The position numbers and the translations under genes are program-made. The notes under the pieces were generated by a model, which was given only the letters and a program-made list of their open reading frames with translations, did no database searches and was not told the origin of the DNA. Positions 21,038-33,195 of a stretch of 64,000 bases of DNA are shown here, in pieces. This DNA is from Datisca glomerata (Eukaryota; Streptophyta; Magnoliopsida; Cucurbitales; Datiscaceae). The stretch is taken from positions 553,698-617,697 of the forward strand of contig QANY01002930.1 in assembly GCA_003255025.1 (NCBI GenBank). Reading direction: 5' to 3'. How positions within the stretch are numbered: position 1 is the first letter of the stretch; each line of letters begins with the position of its first letter.

Positions 21038-22870
21038 CTAATTTTGTGCACATATAAGAGCTTCAATAGTTTTCGAAGCCAAAAAACTGCGAAATGGATC
21101 CAATATTTGACCACTTGTATTGAAGGCTGACTCAGATGCAACTGTGGAGGTCGGAATCACGAAGACATCTCTAGCTATAAGACTAAGAACCTCATATCTT
21201 GAAGAGTTTATTTTCCACCAATTAAGATGATCCAACTCAACATTCGGGTTTAAACATGGCTTCGCTAAATATCTATCAATCTCTGACTTATCCTCTAGTA
21301 TATTTTCCTTGCACAACTGTTTTGAAAATGTGGAGGCCAAACTAAAATAATCTTCATCATCATTTTCAACTATCTCAAATTGTGATAATTGATCAACAAA
21401 TGACACTGATTGTAACACAAAATGTCATTTTATATTCCTCAAATATTCTATCAAAAGTAAAAGTCACTTTCCTTCTCAATTCACAGGCAAGGTCAGGATC
21501 ATACAACATATCATATGCATGTGACACAAATCTCATTTTAAAGCAGGGATCAAGAATGACAGCAACAAACAACAAATAAATGACCTTTTCTAAGCCTCCC
21601 CAATACTTGTCATACTTGGTCCTCATATTACTTGCCATTTTTTTCAAAAGAACATTACTAGATGAAGAATATCTCTTAATCAAGTTTTCAATAAAAAAAA
21701 CCTCATGAACATATCTATGAGATGTTGCATTCAAAGTCCCGGAAAGCCTTATGTTATTTCATGGAAAACTTTCAAAAACTTGATAATCACTCGAGCATTA
21801 TCCTAATCCACATCCCTTGGAGGACCAAGTTTCTCATCTCCATGGAACTCCAATAAATAATATGCGTCTTGTTCTCCAAGCCTCTCAAATGTTTTTTGAA
21901 ACTTTTCAGCCGACTCCATCATCAAATAAGTGGAATTCCACCTATTATGAACATCCAGAGACACCAGACTACTAAAAGATATCTTTGCAGCCTCTACACA
22001 ACTCCTAAACTTTTGAAACCGTGCAGGAGATGACCTCACATATTTGATTGCACTACGAATTCTAGTGACAGAGTCATGAACATCCTTCAAACTATCATGC
22101 ACAATAAGGTTAAGAATACATGCACAACCTCTAACATGTATAAACTCACCATCCAACACATGCCCCTTCCAATTTTTGATAGATTTTTTCAAATAAGTGA
22201 TTGCATCATCATGGGCACTTGCATTATCAACGGTGACCGTGAAAACCATTTCAATACCCCAGTCAAGCAAACATTGCTCAATAGCCATTCCAATCGACTC
22301 CCCCTTATGACTAGAAATTGGATAAAGTTAATGATTCTTTTATGTAATACTCAATCAGAGTCAATAAAGTGTGTAGTAAGTATCATGTAATTAAGATTTT
22401 GCACTGATGTCCATGTATCAGTGGTCAGACATAATCTTTGATTTTTACTTGACAATGCATTTTTCAACTTTTCTTTCTCCCACACAAACACTTTGAAACA
22501 ATCTCTAGCTATTGTTATCCGGTTAGGAAAAACAAACTTAGGTTGCATGCCCCGACAAAATTCCCTAAATCCTCCACCCTCTACCACACTAAACGCTAAT
22601 TCATCTTCAATGATCATCCTAGCAAGCAACATCCTACACTTCTCAGCATTAAAGGTAGTAGTAGATATTGTACAAGTACTATAGCAGCTCCCTCACTACT
22701 ACTATTAGGATTAAGAACTAACAACTTTTACTTAGGATCATCAAACCTATTAGGATTTCTTCTTACATCTTTTCAGATGATTCCACAGACAATAAGTACT
22801 ATTAGCACTAACACATGAAAATGTACACTTACAATGATTACAAGTAGCTCTCTCATCATTAGGATCACTA
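21038..22870 (-). pseudogene. hAT transposase (BED finger, RICESLEEPER-like)
   Basis: Transposase of the Ac/RICESLEEPER group. In order on the minus strand: a BED-type zinc finger near 22775-22870 with ATCNHCKCTFSC and WNHLKRCKK; a catalytic-region stretch near 22351-22560 with LCLTTDTWTSVQNLNYM; VDNASAHDDAI, GCACILNLIV and DVHNRWNSTYLMME at 21900-22240; MRTKYDKYWG and VILDPCFKM (plant hAT DUF4413 type) near 21520-21640; and the C-terminal dimerisation region LDHLNWWKINSSRYEVLSLI with VASESAFNTSGQ near 21050-21240. At least four frame interruptions (for example near 21790 and 22330) make it inactive. Introns cannot be excluded at some of them. Confidence 0.9.
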
Positions 22871-23410
22871 ATTTCATCATTAGGATCACTAGTCTCATCA
22901 TTAGGTTGCATTTTCTCTTACCTTTTACAGTTTTTGGTGGCAATGAAGAACCATCATTAATTAATGATCATCAAGGTTTTGACTTGGAGTTCCAGTAGAC
23001 ATCTCCTTGTGATGTAGCTGTCACTAGAGTTGAAAATATTGAAGATTTTTTACTATAAATTCAAAGATGTTTATTAAACAATTATTACCGATAAGTAAAA
23101 TTTAGACTATAAAATAATGCAGTCAGTGAAATAGCATCTAATACATTTATTGGTCCAGACCTGATGTATCAACCTATAGGCCTACTAGATGCTATACATC
23201 TGCTAGTTACTCAACATTCAGTCACTGATAAGAATAGGATATGTAACCATATCAAAATCAAAGCCCGAGCAAGTGACCACGTTAACATAAAATTCGCTCC
23301 AAGGGGACTTAAAAATGCTTCTTCATTAGTAAAGTATTCATTTCCCCAAAAGGGAAAATCATATGTAACTAATAGAGTTAGGCGATTGTTAAGTTGTACA
23401 AAGTGTAGAT

Positions 23411-23530
23411 AATAGAGCAACAAAATTAATCACAGTAGAGTTGGAAAAATAGCAGAGCAACAAAATTAATCACAGTAGAATTGGAAATATAATATAGCAA
23501 CAAAATTTATCAAAGTAGAGTTGGATTGGA
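23411..23530 (+). repeat. Short tandem repeat, about 44 bp x 3
   Basis: The unit AGAGCAACAAAATTAATCAC, followed by AGTAGAGTTGGAAA, occurs about three times with small changes (starting near 23414, 23454 and 23497). Confidence 0.7.
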
Positions 23531-23639
23531 ACCCTCGATCTTACCTGGATGAAGAAGGATAGGGTATGAGCTCAGGGAGAGGGAGAGGCGAGAGGAGGCT
23601 CGTGACCCGTGAGTTGAGGGTGAGGGAGAGGGAGAGGGT

Positions 23640-23930
23640 CTGAGTTGAGGGATATGCGATAGGCTGGCTGGACTCTGAAGGCGTAACCCGAGAGGCTAGC
23701 TGGACTCTAAAGGCGCAACCCGAGAGGCAGGCTGGACTCTAGAGGCTTGATGCTATGAAGGAGAAGGTCTGCGTCTCACCGAACTGAGGGAGAGAGAGAT
23801 GGTTTAAGCTGAGGGACACTCGAGAGGCTGGCTGGACTCTGGTTACTTGATAACCAAGGGACAACGTGAGAGGCTGGCTGGACATGACGTGAACAATCTG
23901 GTTACTTGATAACCAAGGGACATGGCTAAG
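23640..23930 (+). repeat. Imperfect tandem repeat, about 32-40 bp
   Basis: GAGAGGCTGGCTGGACTCT-like units recur about five times (near 23655, 23688, 23720, 23830 and 23868), several followed by GAAGGCGTAACCC. GGTTACTTGATAACCAAGGG also occurs twice (near 23841 and 23899). No coding role is supported. Confidence 0.65.
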
Positions 23931-24559
23931 TCTATTTCTTGTTTACTTATCACTTTTTTACTTGAATTAATATTTATATTTCACATTATCACATATACAT
24001 AAGTAAACATATAACTTGTTCATGAACATAAACACATAACTAATACATGTATAACTCAAAATATAATCATACATAACATGGTAAATAATTTCATCATAAT
24101 ATGGAAACCAAATAAAATACTTAATCATAAGATTGAACATAAAGAAATAATAAAAATAATTTCACATTATATATTCTACACTTATAACATATGAACCGAA
24201 TTATTATGTAAATCCACTTACCTAGATTCGCTACGAATTAAATTCAGCAACTAATGACCTGCAATCCAAGGATCCCAGGTCACAACAATTTCATATAATA
24301 TCTATAATTATTTAAATAACTAAGCGAGGTTGGGAACAGATGGAAACCACATCGGGTGAAATTATCAAATGGTTTAAAATGGTTCAACAAGGTTCAGGTG
24401 GTCTGAATTGGTTCGGTTCTGCTGTTTTGGGCCAGTTCGGTCTGGTCGATTTGAAATGGTCTAGTCTGACCGAGTCAGTTCAGTCCAGTTTGGTCTCACT
24501 GAATCGATTCAGTCTGGTCTGGTCTGATTAAACCGGTTCAAAAGAAGGGAAAAACAGAA

Positions 24560-25186
24560 AAGGAAGACGAAGAAAATGGAGAGAGAGAGAGAGATAGAGA
24601 CGCAACATGGGGACGAAGGAGAGAGAGAAACAGAATAAAGAGGGGGAGGGAGACGAAGAAGAGGGAGAGAGAGACGCACAGAGAGGGGGAGAGAGAGAGA
24701 CAGAACATAGAGATGGGGGAGAGAGAGACAGAACATAGACGGGGAGATGAAGGAGAGAGAGACAGAATAGAGCGGGGAAGGAGACGAAGAAGAGGGAGAG
24801 AGAGAGAGACACAGAGAGAGGGGGAAGAGAGAGAGACATAACATAGAGGGGGAAAGAGAGAGATAGACTGAATAGAGAGGGGAGAAAGAGAGAGAGAGAG
24901 AGACAGACATAATAGAGAGGGGGAAAGATAGAGAGAGACAGAACAGAGCGGGGGAAAAGAGAGACAAAGACAGAATAGAGAGGGGGAAAGAGAGTGAGAG
25001 AGACAGAATAGAGAGGGGGAGAAAAAGAGAGACGGAACAGAGAGGGGGGGAGAGAGAGACATAACGGAAAGGGGGAGAGAGAGACAGAACAGAGAGGGGG
25101 AGAGAGGGAGACGCACAGAGAGGGGGAAAAACAGAAAAGGGAGACGAAGAAGAGGGAGGGGGAGAGAGAGAGAGAGAAGAAATCAT
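24560..25186 (+). repeat. GA-rich minisatellite
   Basis: About 630 bases are built of GAGAGAGAGACAGAACATAG- and GAGGGGGAAAGAGAG-like units of roughly 30-35 bases. Low complexity leaves long open frames on the minus strand rich in Ser, Leu and Pro; these are artefacts of composition. GAGA tracts can bind plant BPC factors, but nothing here shows a regulated gene. Confidence 0.85.
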
Positions 25187-25440
25187 ACCTTGATTAATGG
25201 AGGGTAATTGATGAAGAAGAAACTAGATGAAGTAGAGATGTGCAATCATATAAAAAGGGGAGAAAGAGTTGTAGGTGGTTACAAGGATTAGCTTGAGATA
25301 ACAAAAGAGAGATTTGAGGGAAAATGGTTAAGTGAGAACACAAAGGAAACAAATATGATGGCTTAAGGAGTAAGTGCATATATGGTGTGAGTAAGTTCTA
25401 AATTATAAAAATACCCTTTATTAAAAATTTGGGTATTACA
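25187..25440 (-). other. Possible Ty3 (chromovirus-type) LTR end
   Basis: No gene. Read on the minus strand the segment starts TGTAATACCCAAATTTTTAA at 25440, a start typical of Tekay/Del-type Ty3 LTRs, and directly abuts the resumed copia LTR at 25441. No partner LTR or primer site was recognised, so the call is tentative. Confidence 0.3.
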
Positions 25441-25585
25441 GTTGTATGTCTTAAATTTAATGTATAGTTATATAATGGATCCAACGAGAAAAAAGTTTTT
25501 TTTGGAAACCATGGCGATGCGATTGTTTTCCAATCAATAATTTTTTTAATTAAACGCCTGCATTGTGCGCGCCATAATTTCAACA
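25441..25585 (+). repeat. LTR-b, right end (5' LTR end of copia A2)
   Basis: Resumes with GTTGTATGTCTTAAATTTAA, collinear with 12890-13027 and 53711-53881, and ends in TTTCAACA at 25585. A primer-binding site follows at once. Confidence 0.8.
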
Positions 25586-25600
25586 ATTGGTAACAGTGCG
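25586..25600 (+). promoter_or_regulatory. Copia A2 primer-binding site
   Basis: ATTGGTAACAGTGCG matches the initiator tRNA-Met type site TTGGTATCAGAGC with a few changes and lies directly after the LTR end. Confidence 0.75.
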
Positions 25601-27126
25601 GCCTTTATATATGTATACATTAAATATTGTGTGTGTGTTCTTGTATTGAATGTATGGTTAATGATGAATCGTTAATTTTATAGTGACTTTTTTAGCTTAG
25701 ACTTTGTTCTTATTTTTCTTTATATCTTGTGTAAGTCGTTTGGGGCATATGAATTTTTGTAATTTTATTTTTGAATATTATGTTGTAATAACTTTGCACG
25801 TGAGAAGACGAGGAATGCATAAGACGAACGAGGAGAAGAAAAAGGAAAAATGAACTCTGTTAAGGAGTTCTAGCGTCGGCATCGGCAAAGTGGTTGTTAG
25901 AACTGACACCGCCAGCGTCATCGTCGCCGATGTCAGCGCCACCGACGTCAGCGCCACCGTGAGGTACACTGATGATTGGACCGTCGACGGTGGATGGGCA
26001 GCCAACAGCAGTGGTGGGAGTGTCCCACACCGCTGCTGACAATCGTTGTGATTGCCAGGGTATATTTCACAGATTCCATGATATTGTGTTTCCCTATCCA
26101 CGTGATGTTTCGTGATAACCCTAATCCTATTTTTTATCTTTTGATTTTTAAAAGGATAATTATCCATTTAATTTTTTGAAAATTAATAATTAATTAATTA
26201 GGTAAGACACAAGTTTGATGAGTCATTAAATTAATAAATTAATTAATTAGGTAAGACACAAGTTTGATGAGTCATTAAATTATATTTTGACTATCAAATT
26301 CATTTAATTTTAAATGATAATTAATGAGGTAATTTAATTAGAAAAAATAATTTATCCTTATTTAAAATAGTTTTGATCAAAACTCGAACATTATGAAGAT
26401 GGACCTTTGGTGGAGAACAAGCTATTTTGAAACTATGTATTCTCGAAGTCCACTTTGTAATTATTTCTATTTTTCAAAGGTTGTAATTTAAAAATACCCA
26501 ATAGTCACTCGGTTCATTATTTCTTTATTTAATTGTTTAAGTAAATATTTATTGATTTGATTGATAACATGAATATGCATTAGTCGATCACATGCCACCC
26601 CAAACCATTTTATTTAATCAAGCATGTCATTAGTAGAAAAATGATTCATTAGGAATCTCCTAATGTGTTTATATGAATTGATTTGAGAAAGTGTATCAAT
26701 ATCAAGGTCGAACTTCTTAAAAAGATAGGACTAAGTGATGTAGTTTATTTGACAGACCCTAAGATGACATATTCTAAATCAAGTCATGGAATTCAAAATA
26801 ATGGGTTACACTCACAAAGTTAGGATTAAGCTTCGAATGGATAATTATGATTTGACCAAATAAGCGATACCTTATTGTTAAAAGAGACAGTATGAGATAT
26901 TTTAAGTTTTAATTAATAAGGATGAAAATGTCTTAAGTCAGTTTAAAACTAATATGACCGACCCTAAGGCAACACATTAATTATTAGGTTTTCTTATCGT
27001 GGATTAGTATTTGTTAAGTTTATGTGTTTGATATGCTGCATTCATTCATTACCTTTATTTTCTGAATTTCTTGATATTTATTACAATTATATTGAATGAT
27101 ATATATTTTAATTTTTAATTATTATT
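25601..27126 (+). other. Copia A2 untranslated leader
   Basis: No gene is supported. A GC-rich block at 25870-26040 is followed by the conserved box (TGATGTTTCGTGATAACCC at 26102, then CTATTTTTTATCTTTTGA). A 41-bp direct duplication ending in AAGACACAAGTTTGATGAG lies at about 26193-26280. The element is 350 bases shorter than A1 here, mainly between 26690 and 26700. The acceptor-like site before gag has decayed to TTTAATTTTTAAT. Confidence 0.55.
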
Positions 27127-27790
27127 ATGTCTACCATGAGCAATCATATTACTGCTTTACTTGCACTTCAATAACTTAATGGTGATAATTTCATGAGATG
27201 GAAGTCAAATTTGAATTTGATGCTTATTTGAAAGAACCACAAATTCGTTCTTACTAAGAAATGTCGTGAGGAGCCCGCTGTCAATGCCTCTAAGAATGTT
27301 AGGGACAAGTTTGATGCTTAGATTCAGTCCAACAATAAAGCTGAGTGCTACATGCTTGAGAGCATGAATGATGTTCTGAGAACAAAGCATGAAAGAATGG
27401 AAAATGCCTATGAGATTATGGAATCTTTATAGGCGATGTTTGGGCAGCAATCTGATCAAAGTCGTCATGAGGCTACTGGAAGCTACATGACTACTAAGAT
27501 GAAGAAAGGTACTTCTGTGCGTAAACATGTTTTGAACATGATCAACATAATGCATGAGGCAGAAGTACATAGAGCTACCATTGATGAGCGAACTCAAGTC
27601 AGCATTATACTTGAACAATGGTAAGGGCAAGAGTAATAAAAAAAGAGGAAATAAAGCCACGACATCACCCAAAGCCAAGCAGAACAGGAACGACAACAAG
27701 CCAAAGGGAACATTTTTCCATTGTGGGGTTGAAGGTCACTAGAAGAGAAACTGTAACAAGTATCTCTCCAAGCTGAAAAAGAACGGTAAA
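27127..27790 (+). pseudogene. Copia A2 gag
   Basis: Starts at the ATG of MSTMSNHITALLALQ-type sequence, then a stop. Later parts match A1: MESLQAMFGQQS-like sequence near 27415, SYMTTKMKKGTSVRKHVLNM at 27484 and THQVSIILEQW-like sequence near 27600, where a deletion removes about 200 bases present in A1. The lysine-rich basic stretch precedes a CCHC knuckle near 27715-27750 (FHCGVEGH, stop, KRNC) that lacks its first cysteine. Several in-frame stops mark it as dead. Confidence 0.85.
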
Positions 27791-30655
27791 TATGATTTAC
27801 TTGTACTTAAAGCTTGTTTAGTGATATATGATTTATCATCGTGGATATTAGATTCAGGAGCTACTTACCATGTATGTTCTTCTTTACTGAGCTTGATTCG
27901 TCACGGGAGCTAGTGGATGGTGAGGTCGCTTATGTCCGTAAAAGCATTGGAGACTGTCCATTATTTATTTTGGAAATAATTTTTGTGTTTTGAATAATGT
28001 TTATTTTCCCCCTAGATTTTTGAAAATTTTGATTTCTTTACCATTGTTGCATGAACAATTTTTTTTTATTTCTTTTAATAATAAATAATTTATTATTTCT
28101 AAGAATGGATTCAATATTTGTGATGAAAATTTTTTGAACGGATTGTATATGCTTAAACTAACTGAACATGCGTTAAATAATTTAGAATTGTTTAATGTAT
28201 CAAATCCTAAAAGTAACAAATGACAAAGAGTTTCTCGTGATGATGACACATATCTATGACATATTAGGTTGTGACATATTAATCAAGAGAGTTTAGATCG
28301 ATTAGCAAAACATGGTGTTTTGAGAGAACTATAATTTGGGATGCTTCCAGTTTATGAATCTTGTCCAGAGGGTAAGATGACCAAGAGACCTTTAACTGGA
28401 AGCGGCCAAAGAGCCAAAGATCCACTTGAGCTAGTACATAGTGATGTCTATGGACCGATCAATGTACAAGCTAGAGTTGAGTATGAGTATTTCGTCACAT
28501 TTTTTAACAATTACTCTAGATATGGTTATACTTACCTAATACATAGAAAGTCTGAAACTTTTACAAAGTTTAAAGACTTCAAAGCTGAAACTGAAAAGCA
28601 ATTAGGTAAATTTTTGAAAACACTTCAATCAGATCGAGATGCTGAATACTTGGATTTCGAATTCAAGGATTACCTGTTGGAGAATGGCATTATATCCCAA
28701 CTCACAAAACCTAAAATGCCACAGCCAAATGGTGTTTCAGAAAGGCGAAAGCAGACCCCAATGGATATGGTTAGGTCAATGTTACTCAAAATCTGAAGTG
28801 TGTATAGTTGTTGGCTATGCTCCAGAAATAAAAGGTGGGTACTTTTATAGTCACAATGATCAAAAGGTGTTTGTATTGACAAATGCTGCTTTCCTTGAAC
28901 ACGAATATTTTGAAAACTACAAACCTCAAAGTAATGTAGATCTCGAAGAATTAGCATCCGATGAGATTATACTACCTTCATCATTAGCAGATAAATGACA
29001 AACCACAAAAACCTTTGTTCATATTCAGAAAACTCTAGTACAACATCATAGTATGAGGGTTGTAAGACATCATATTTATTATGAACTAGAGGAATATATT
29101 CTACTGTCTGACACTGATAAGGACGGTCCATTAACTTTAAAAGAGGCAATGGAAGATCCTGAAAAGGAGAAATGGAAAGATGTCATGACCAAGAAATGGA
29201 ATGTATGTGTAAACTTGTAGATCCATCTGAAGTGTCAGCCCCATTGAATGTAAATATATATTCAAGAAGAAAATATGTTCAAATGGAAAAATATAGACTT
29301 TCAAGACACGACTGGTAGCCAAAGGCTATACACAAAAGGAAAGAATCGATTATGAATAGACATTCTCTCACGTTGCCATACTAAATTCCATGCACATCAT
29401 TTTATCCTTAGAATCCACTAGTTTATACTATTAAATATACAAATGGATGTCAAGGCAGCTTTTCTGAATGGCTCTCTTGAAGAAAACATCTATATGATCT
29501 AGAAGGGTTCATGAAAAAGGGGTAAGATCAGAAAGTATACAAGTTGCTTAAATCCATTATGGATTAAAGCAAGCATCAAGATCTTGGAATCTTACGATTG
29601 ATGAAATTATTAAATCATATGGCTTCGAGAAAAATTTTGTCGAAGCTTGTATTTATAAATATATCAAAGATAAGAAAATGGTTTTCTTATTTGTTTATGT
29701 AGACGATATTCTACTCATTGAAAATTATGTAGAAACTTTGTCGAAAGTAAAGAAGTGGTTAGCTGAGAAATTCTTAATGAAAGATTTGGAAGAGGCCAGC
29801 TATGTTCTAGGCATCCAAATCTTAAGGGATAGAAAAACAAGCTCTTGATACTTTCTCAGGCATCTTATATTGATAAGGTACTAGAGAGATTCTCCATGGA
29901 AAATTTCAACAAATGTAAACTATCGACCAAACATGGAATTATACTTTCTAAGGAGCAGTATCCTAAGACACCTATGAGGGAAGAGGATATGAGAAAAGTT
30001 CCTTATGCTTCATCTGTTGGTAGTCTCATATATGCAATGTTTTATACGAGACCAGACATCTGTTATGCAGTATAAATTGTTAGTCGTTATCAATCAAATC
30101 CTAGTTTAGAATATTGTATTGCAGTAAAGCACATTCTGAAGTATCTTTAGAGAACAAGAATTTATATGCTTATTTATTTAGGTGAAGATTTGAACCCCAC
30201 AGGTATACTGATTCTTATTTTCAGACAGAAAGGGACAGTCAAAAGTCAATGTCTAGATCAGTAATCATCCTAGGTGGAGTTTGTAGTCTGGAGAAATATT
30301 AAACAATCCTATATTGCAGATTCTGCTGTGGAAGCCGGATATATAGTGGCTTGTGAAGCTGTGAAAGAAGCGATATGACTCAGAAAGTTTTAAACTGATC
30401 TGAAAGTCATTCCAGATGTGGACAAGCCACTGATAGTGGGACGATAGCTAATTTCAAAGAAGTGAAGAGTCATAAGAAGGGCAAGCACATTGAGAGAAAA
30501 TATCATCTTGTAAGAGAGATCATGCACTGAGGGGATGTGACTGTTATGAAGATAGCGTCAGATCAAAACCTTGCTGATCCTTTTACCAAGACACTTCCTG
30601 CGAATTTATTTGAGTATCATGTACGAAATATGGGATTGAGAAAGATGTCACATTT
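27791..30655 (+). pseudogene. Copia A2 pol: protease, integrase, RT, RNase H
   Basis: The protease keeps an intact DSGA at 27851-27862, in WILDSGATYHVCSS. The integrase zinc region lies near 28250-28390. The core (28341-28796) reads EYFVTFFNNYSRYGYTYL, with both catalytic-site aspartates of the DD pair changed to N, and LQSDRDAEYLDFEF. A deletion then joins MVRSMLLKI to SEVCIVVGYAPE-like sequence. RT (29130-30070) keeps YVDD at 29696-29707, ASYIDKVLERFSMEN and YAMFYTRPDICYAV. RNase H (30170-30640) has stops but shows AGYIVACEAVKEAI-like sequence. Overall it is better preserved than A1 in RT and worse in integrase. Confidence 0.9.
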
Positions 30656-30676
30656 GCTTTAGGAAAAGTGGGAGAT

Positions 30677-32676
30677 TGTTGGGCATTCTTCCCTAAAAGT
30701 ATGTGCTTAAATATTTTCAATTTGAAATTATGAAATTACATTTTTTTTATAATTGTTCGTTTGAATTATTGTTGAATAATTTATATAAATATCTAAAAAA
30801 TTTATATTCATTAATGAGTCTATGATCTTGTATAAGTACGAACGGATTAAGATTATAGATAATGAATAAAATAGTCTGCAACATATTAAAGTATGAAATA
30901 TTTAATGAATGATTGTTAGTACAATTCAATAAGTATTTTTTGAATGCATGTGATCTAGATCCAGATCACTGATATAGATAGACATCTTAATGAATGTACT
31001 TTATATAATCAGATGATATAGGATTTGACCGATGGATTAATATCTTTATTAATTATCATTTATCATAAAGATTTAATACACATCAAATCTGATGATCATA
31101 TATAGATCAGTTTGAATCCTGAGTAGTCATGAACTCATATGCATGTCTATTGAATCTTTTGATCCATTCGTTAAGGTTTGTTTCTAAAACAGACTAGTGA
31201 CTTTTATTTTGGAGATTCAATGATATGGATGACAAAGAATATGATCTTATAAGATTTGAAATCCAAGCTTTCCTAACAGATCGTATATTGATTTCATTAA
31301 TTGTTAATTTTGGAACTAAATGGTTATTGAGCTGAAATTTATAATATGATTATAAATTGACCATTCTGTAGTAAATTAATAATACTTAGGGATCAAGAGG
31401 TAATTAGAAGGATAAAATGATAATTTTGACCAACTCTAATTTACAAACCAATAATTGGAGGACAAAACTACTTGAAGTGATTATATCAATGGACAACACG
31501 AGAATACTTTATAAATATATTATGTAATTACTAAGAGTGTAATTCCATATTTATAGTAGAGTAATAATGGAATTAATAAATAAAATTATTTAATTAGAGA
31601 GTTTAATCAATAATCTGATTTATTGAAACTTAGAATTATGAGTCCATGGTCTCCAGGTCACCTCTATAGTACATAGTCTAGGGAGTGAATATTTCAGAAA
31701 ATGAGAAAATGACTAACTTACAATAAAAATTAAATTTCTGGGGTAAGTATATAATTATGAGATAATTATAATCAATTTATATATTATATATGTATTTTAG
31801 TTTTCGGCAATTACAATTAGATAATTATATCGATTAATTTTTGTGTTAATTGATAAGTGAGACAACATATTTGATATTTGAAATTAAATAATGTTAAATT
31901 ATTATGAGATAATAATTCAAATTTGAATTAACTAAATCTGTTATTTGTGAAATAACAGATAAGTTAGTTGATAGGAAAGATGAGATAAGTTAATTTTGAA
32001 TTAACTGACATCTTGAAATTTATCTGATTAAAATAAATAATAAGTTTGAGAAAATTACCACGTGGCATGTTGGACTGCCACATGTTAATCAGAGATTGAC
32101 ATAAACTATTATAGTGCCACACGGTAGTACAGTGACACGTGGCACACTGTAGTACCTCACAGCGCTAAAGTGGTGACGTGAGTAAGCAGTTTCGTGAGGC
32201 ACTACAGCTCCGCACGGCACATTACAGTGTCGTGTGGTACTGCAGTGTTCCACTAATTATAGTGGGTCCCACTACAATGACACAATTGTAAATAATTTGT
32301 TATTTTATATACACCTATAACCTAATGAGCATTGGCCTAGAATATATTCACATATATTATTCTATTGGCCTAATTAAGTGTGTGATTAAGTGATTGAAAC
32401 ATTCACTGTGATTAAAAGTTAATCAAAGACTCCGTAAACAGTCTGATTCTTTCTAAGAGTTTTTGCCTGACAAAAGCCATTCTTTAAATATTTAGATCTC
32501 ATGTGTTGAGTATATCTAGAGATAAAAAAATATCTTTAATATATTCTACGTGCCCATACACGTTCTAGTGTGTTTGGATATTGGCTTGAAAAATCTTGGT
32601 GTGGATCTCACAGTCCATTGTTCAACTAAATTTTTTTCAACTAAACGCCTCCGCTGCACGCGGCGCGGTTCCAACA
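30677..32676 (+). repeat. LTR-c, complete 3' LTR of copia A2
   Basis: Begins TGTTGGGCATTCTTCCC after the purine tract and ends GGTTCCAACA, giving a 2.0-kb LTR with TG...CA ends. It serves as the reference for the family: an AT-rich first 1.4 kb, then a compact region (32095-32290) dense in CACTACAGTG- and GTGAGGCACTAC-type short repeats, then TGTGTGATTAAGTGATTGAAAC and the final AACTAAACGCCTCC block. It abuts an hAT transposase remnant at 32680. Confidence 0.88.
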
Positions 32677-32679
32677 CTT

Positions 32680-32960
32680 TATACCTAAGATCAATTATAA
32701 TACCAAGAAAAAGGATAACATGTATATCAATAAAATATTTATCAAAATTTTCTCTCGTTTTAATAATCACACTTCTAAAAATATCTAAGTTTTTGTAATT
32801 AGAAAATAGAGCACAAATATTCACTAGTTCAATAATAACGTGACAAACACTAGGAGTGTATACACAATAAAATACTTTCATGACAATATTAAAATAAAAA
32901 AAAATATCTTAGCACCTCGGTGACAGTCCAATCAGATTCACTAGGACGTTCAATATTACA
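32680..32960 (-). pseudogene. hAT transposase fragment
   Basis: The minus strand reads CVYTPSVCHVIIELVNICAL followed by KTRENFDKYFIDIH and LGIIIDLRYKV, resembling the plant hAT domain (DUF4413 type, with the usual DKYW and VLDPRYK motifs). It differs clearly from the hAT copy at 21038-22870, so it is a separate element. It stops at the copia LTR end (32676) where the LTR apparently truncates it. Confidence 0.65.
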
Positions 32961-33052
32961 ATGTCATGAACTGTTACATATTTTAACCCTATATATTTTA
33001 TAACAAATTTATACTGTGTTACTGAATTTAACATGTCAGAGGTAGAATCCTA

Positions 33053-33195
33053 TTGTGCATGTCATCCCACCCGATACAGTGGACCAAGTTGGTGTCGATT
33101 TTCCCATTCCACCTGCACAAACTAGGCGCTCATCCAGATATGGGATATCAAACAACGACCAGAATTCGGGTCACTCAATCGACCTCGAAGGCTTC
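33053..33195 (+). pseudogene. Ty3-type gag, upstream piece
   Basis: An open frame on the plus strand, beginning after a TAG at 33045-33050 and including VDFPIPPAQTRRSSRYG and GHSIDLEGF. It stops at GCTTC, where the minus-strand copia B begins. With one copy of the 5-base target duplication removed, the frame continues in phase with the sequence at 41901 (IIPPTTFLKPLHELHRR). This supports one gag gene split by copia B. Confidence 0.6.

Larger units (their letters stand above)
20406..24540 (-). mobile_element. hAT transposon inserted in LTR-b
   Basis: The left end TAGGGGTGTTCAACG at 20406 and subterminal GGTCCGACTAGACC-like motifs are of hAT type. A transposase lies on the minus strand (21038-22870). 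The right side (24350-24540) is full of GGTCTGGTC- and GGTTCA-type subterminal motifs, but no matching terminal repeat is seen, so the right end is lost or degraded. No clear 8-bp target duplication was found. Short direct repeats of about 44 bp (23411-23530) and about 32 bp (23660-23900) lie between the gene and the right end. Confidence 0.65.
25586..30676 (+). mobile_element. Ty1/copia retrotransposon A2, interior
   Basis: A second interior of the same family as A1, from the primer site to the 3' LTR at 30677. It holds a leader, gag, protease, integrase, RT and RNase H in copia order and ends with the purine tract GAAAAGTGGGAGAT. It shares LTR-b with A1, so the two form one tandem array. 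Relative to A1 it lacks about 200 bases of the integrase C-terminal half near 28790. Confidence 0.93.

Noticed and set aside
24509..25186. 225-codon open frame on the minus strand, Ser/Leu/Pro-rich
   Set aside because: It lies over a GA-rich minisatellite; two other long frames overlap it, and the composition alone explains the lack of stops.
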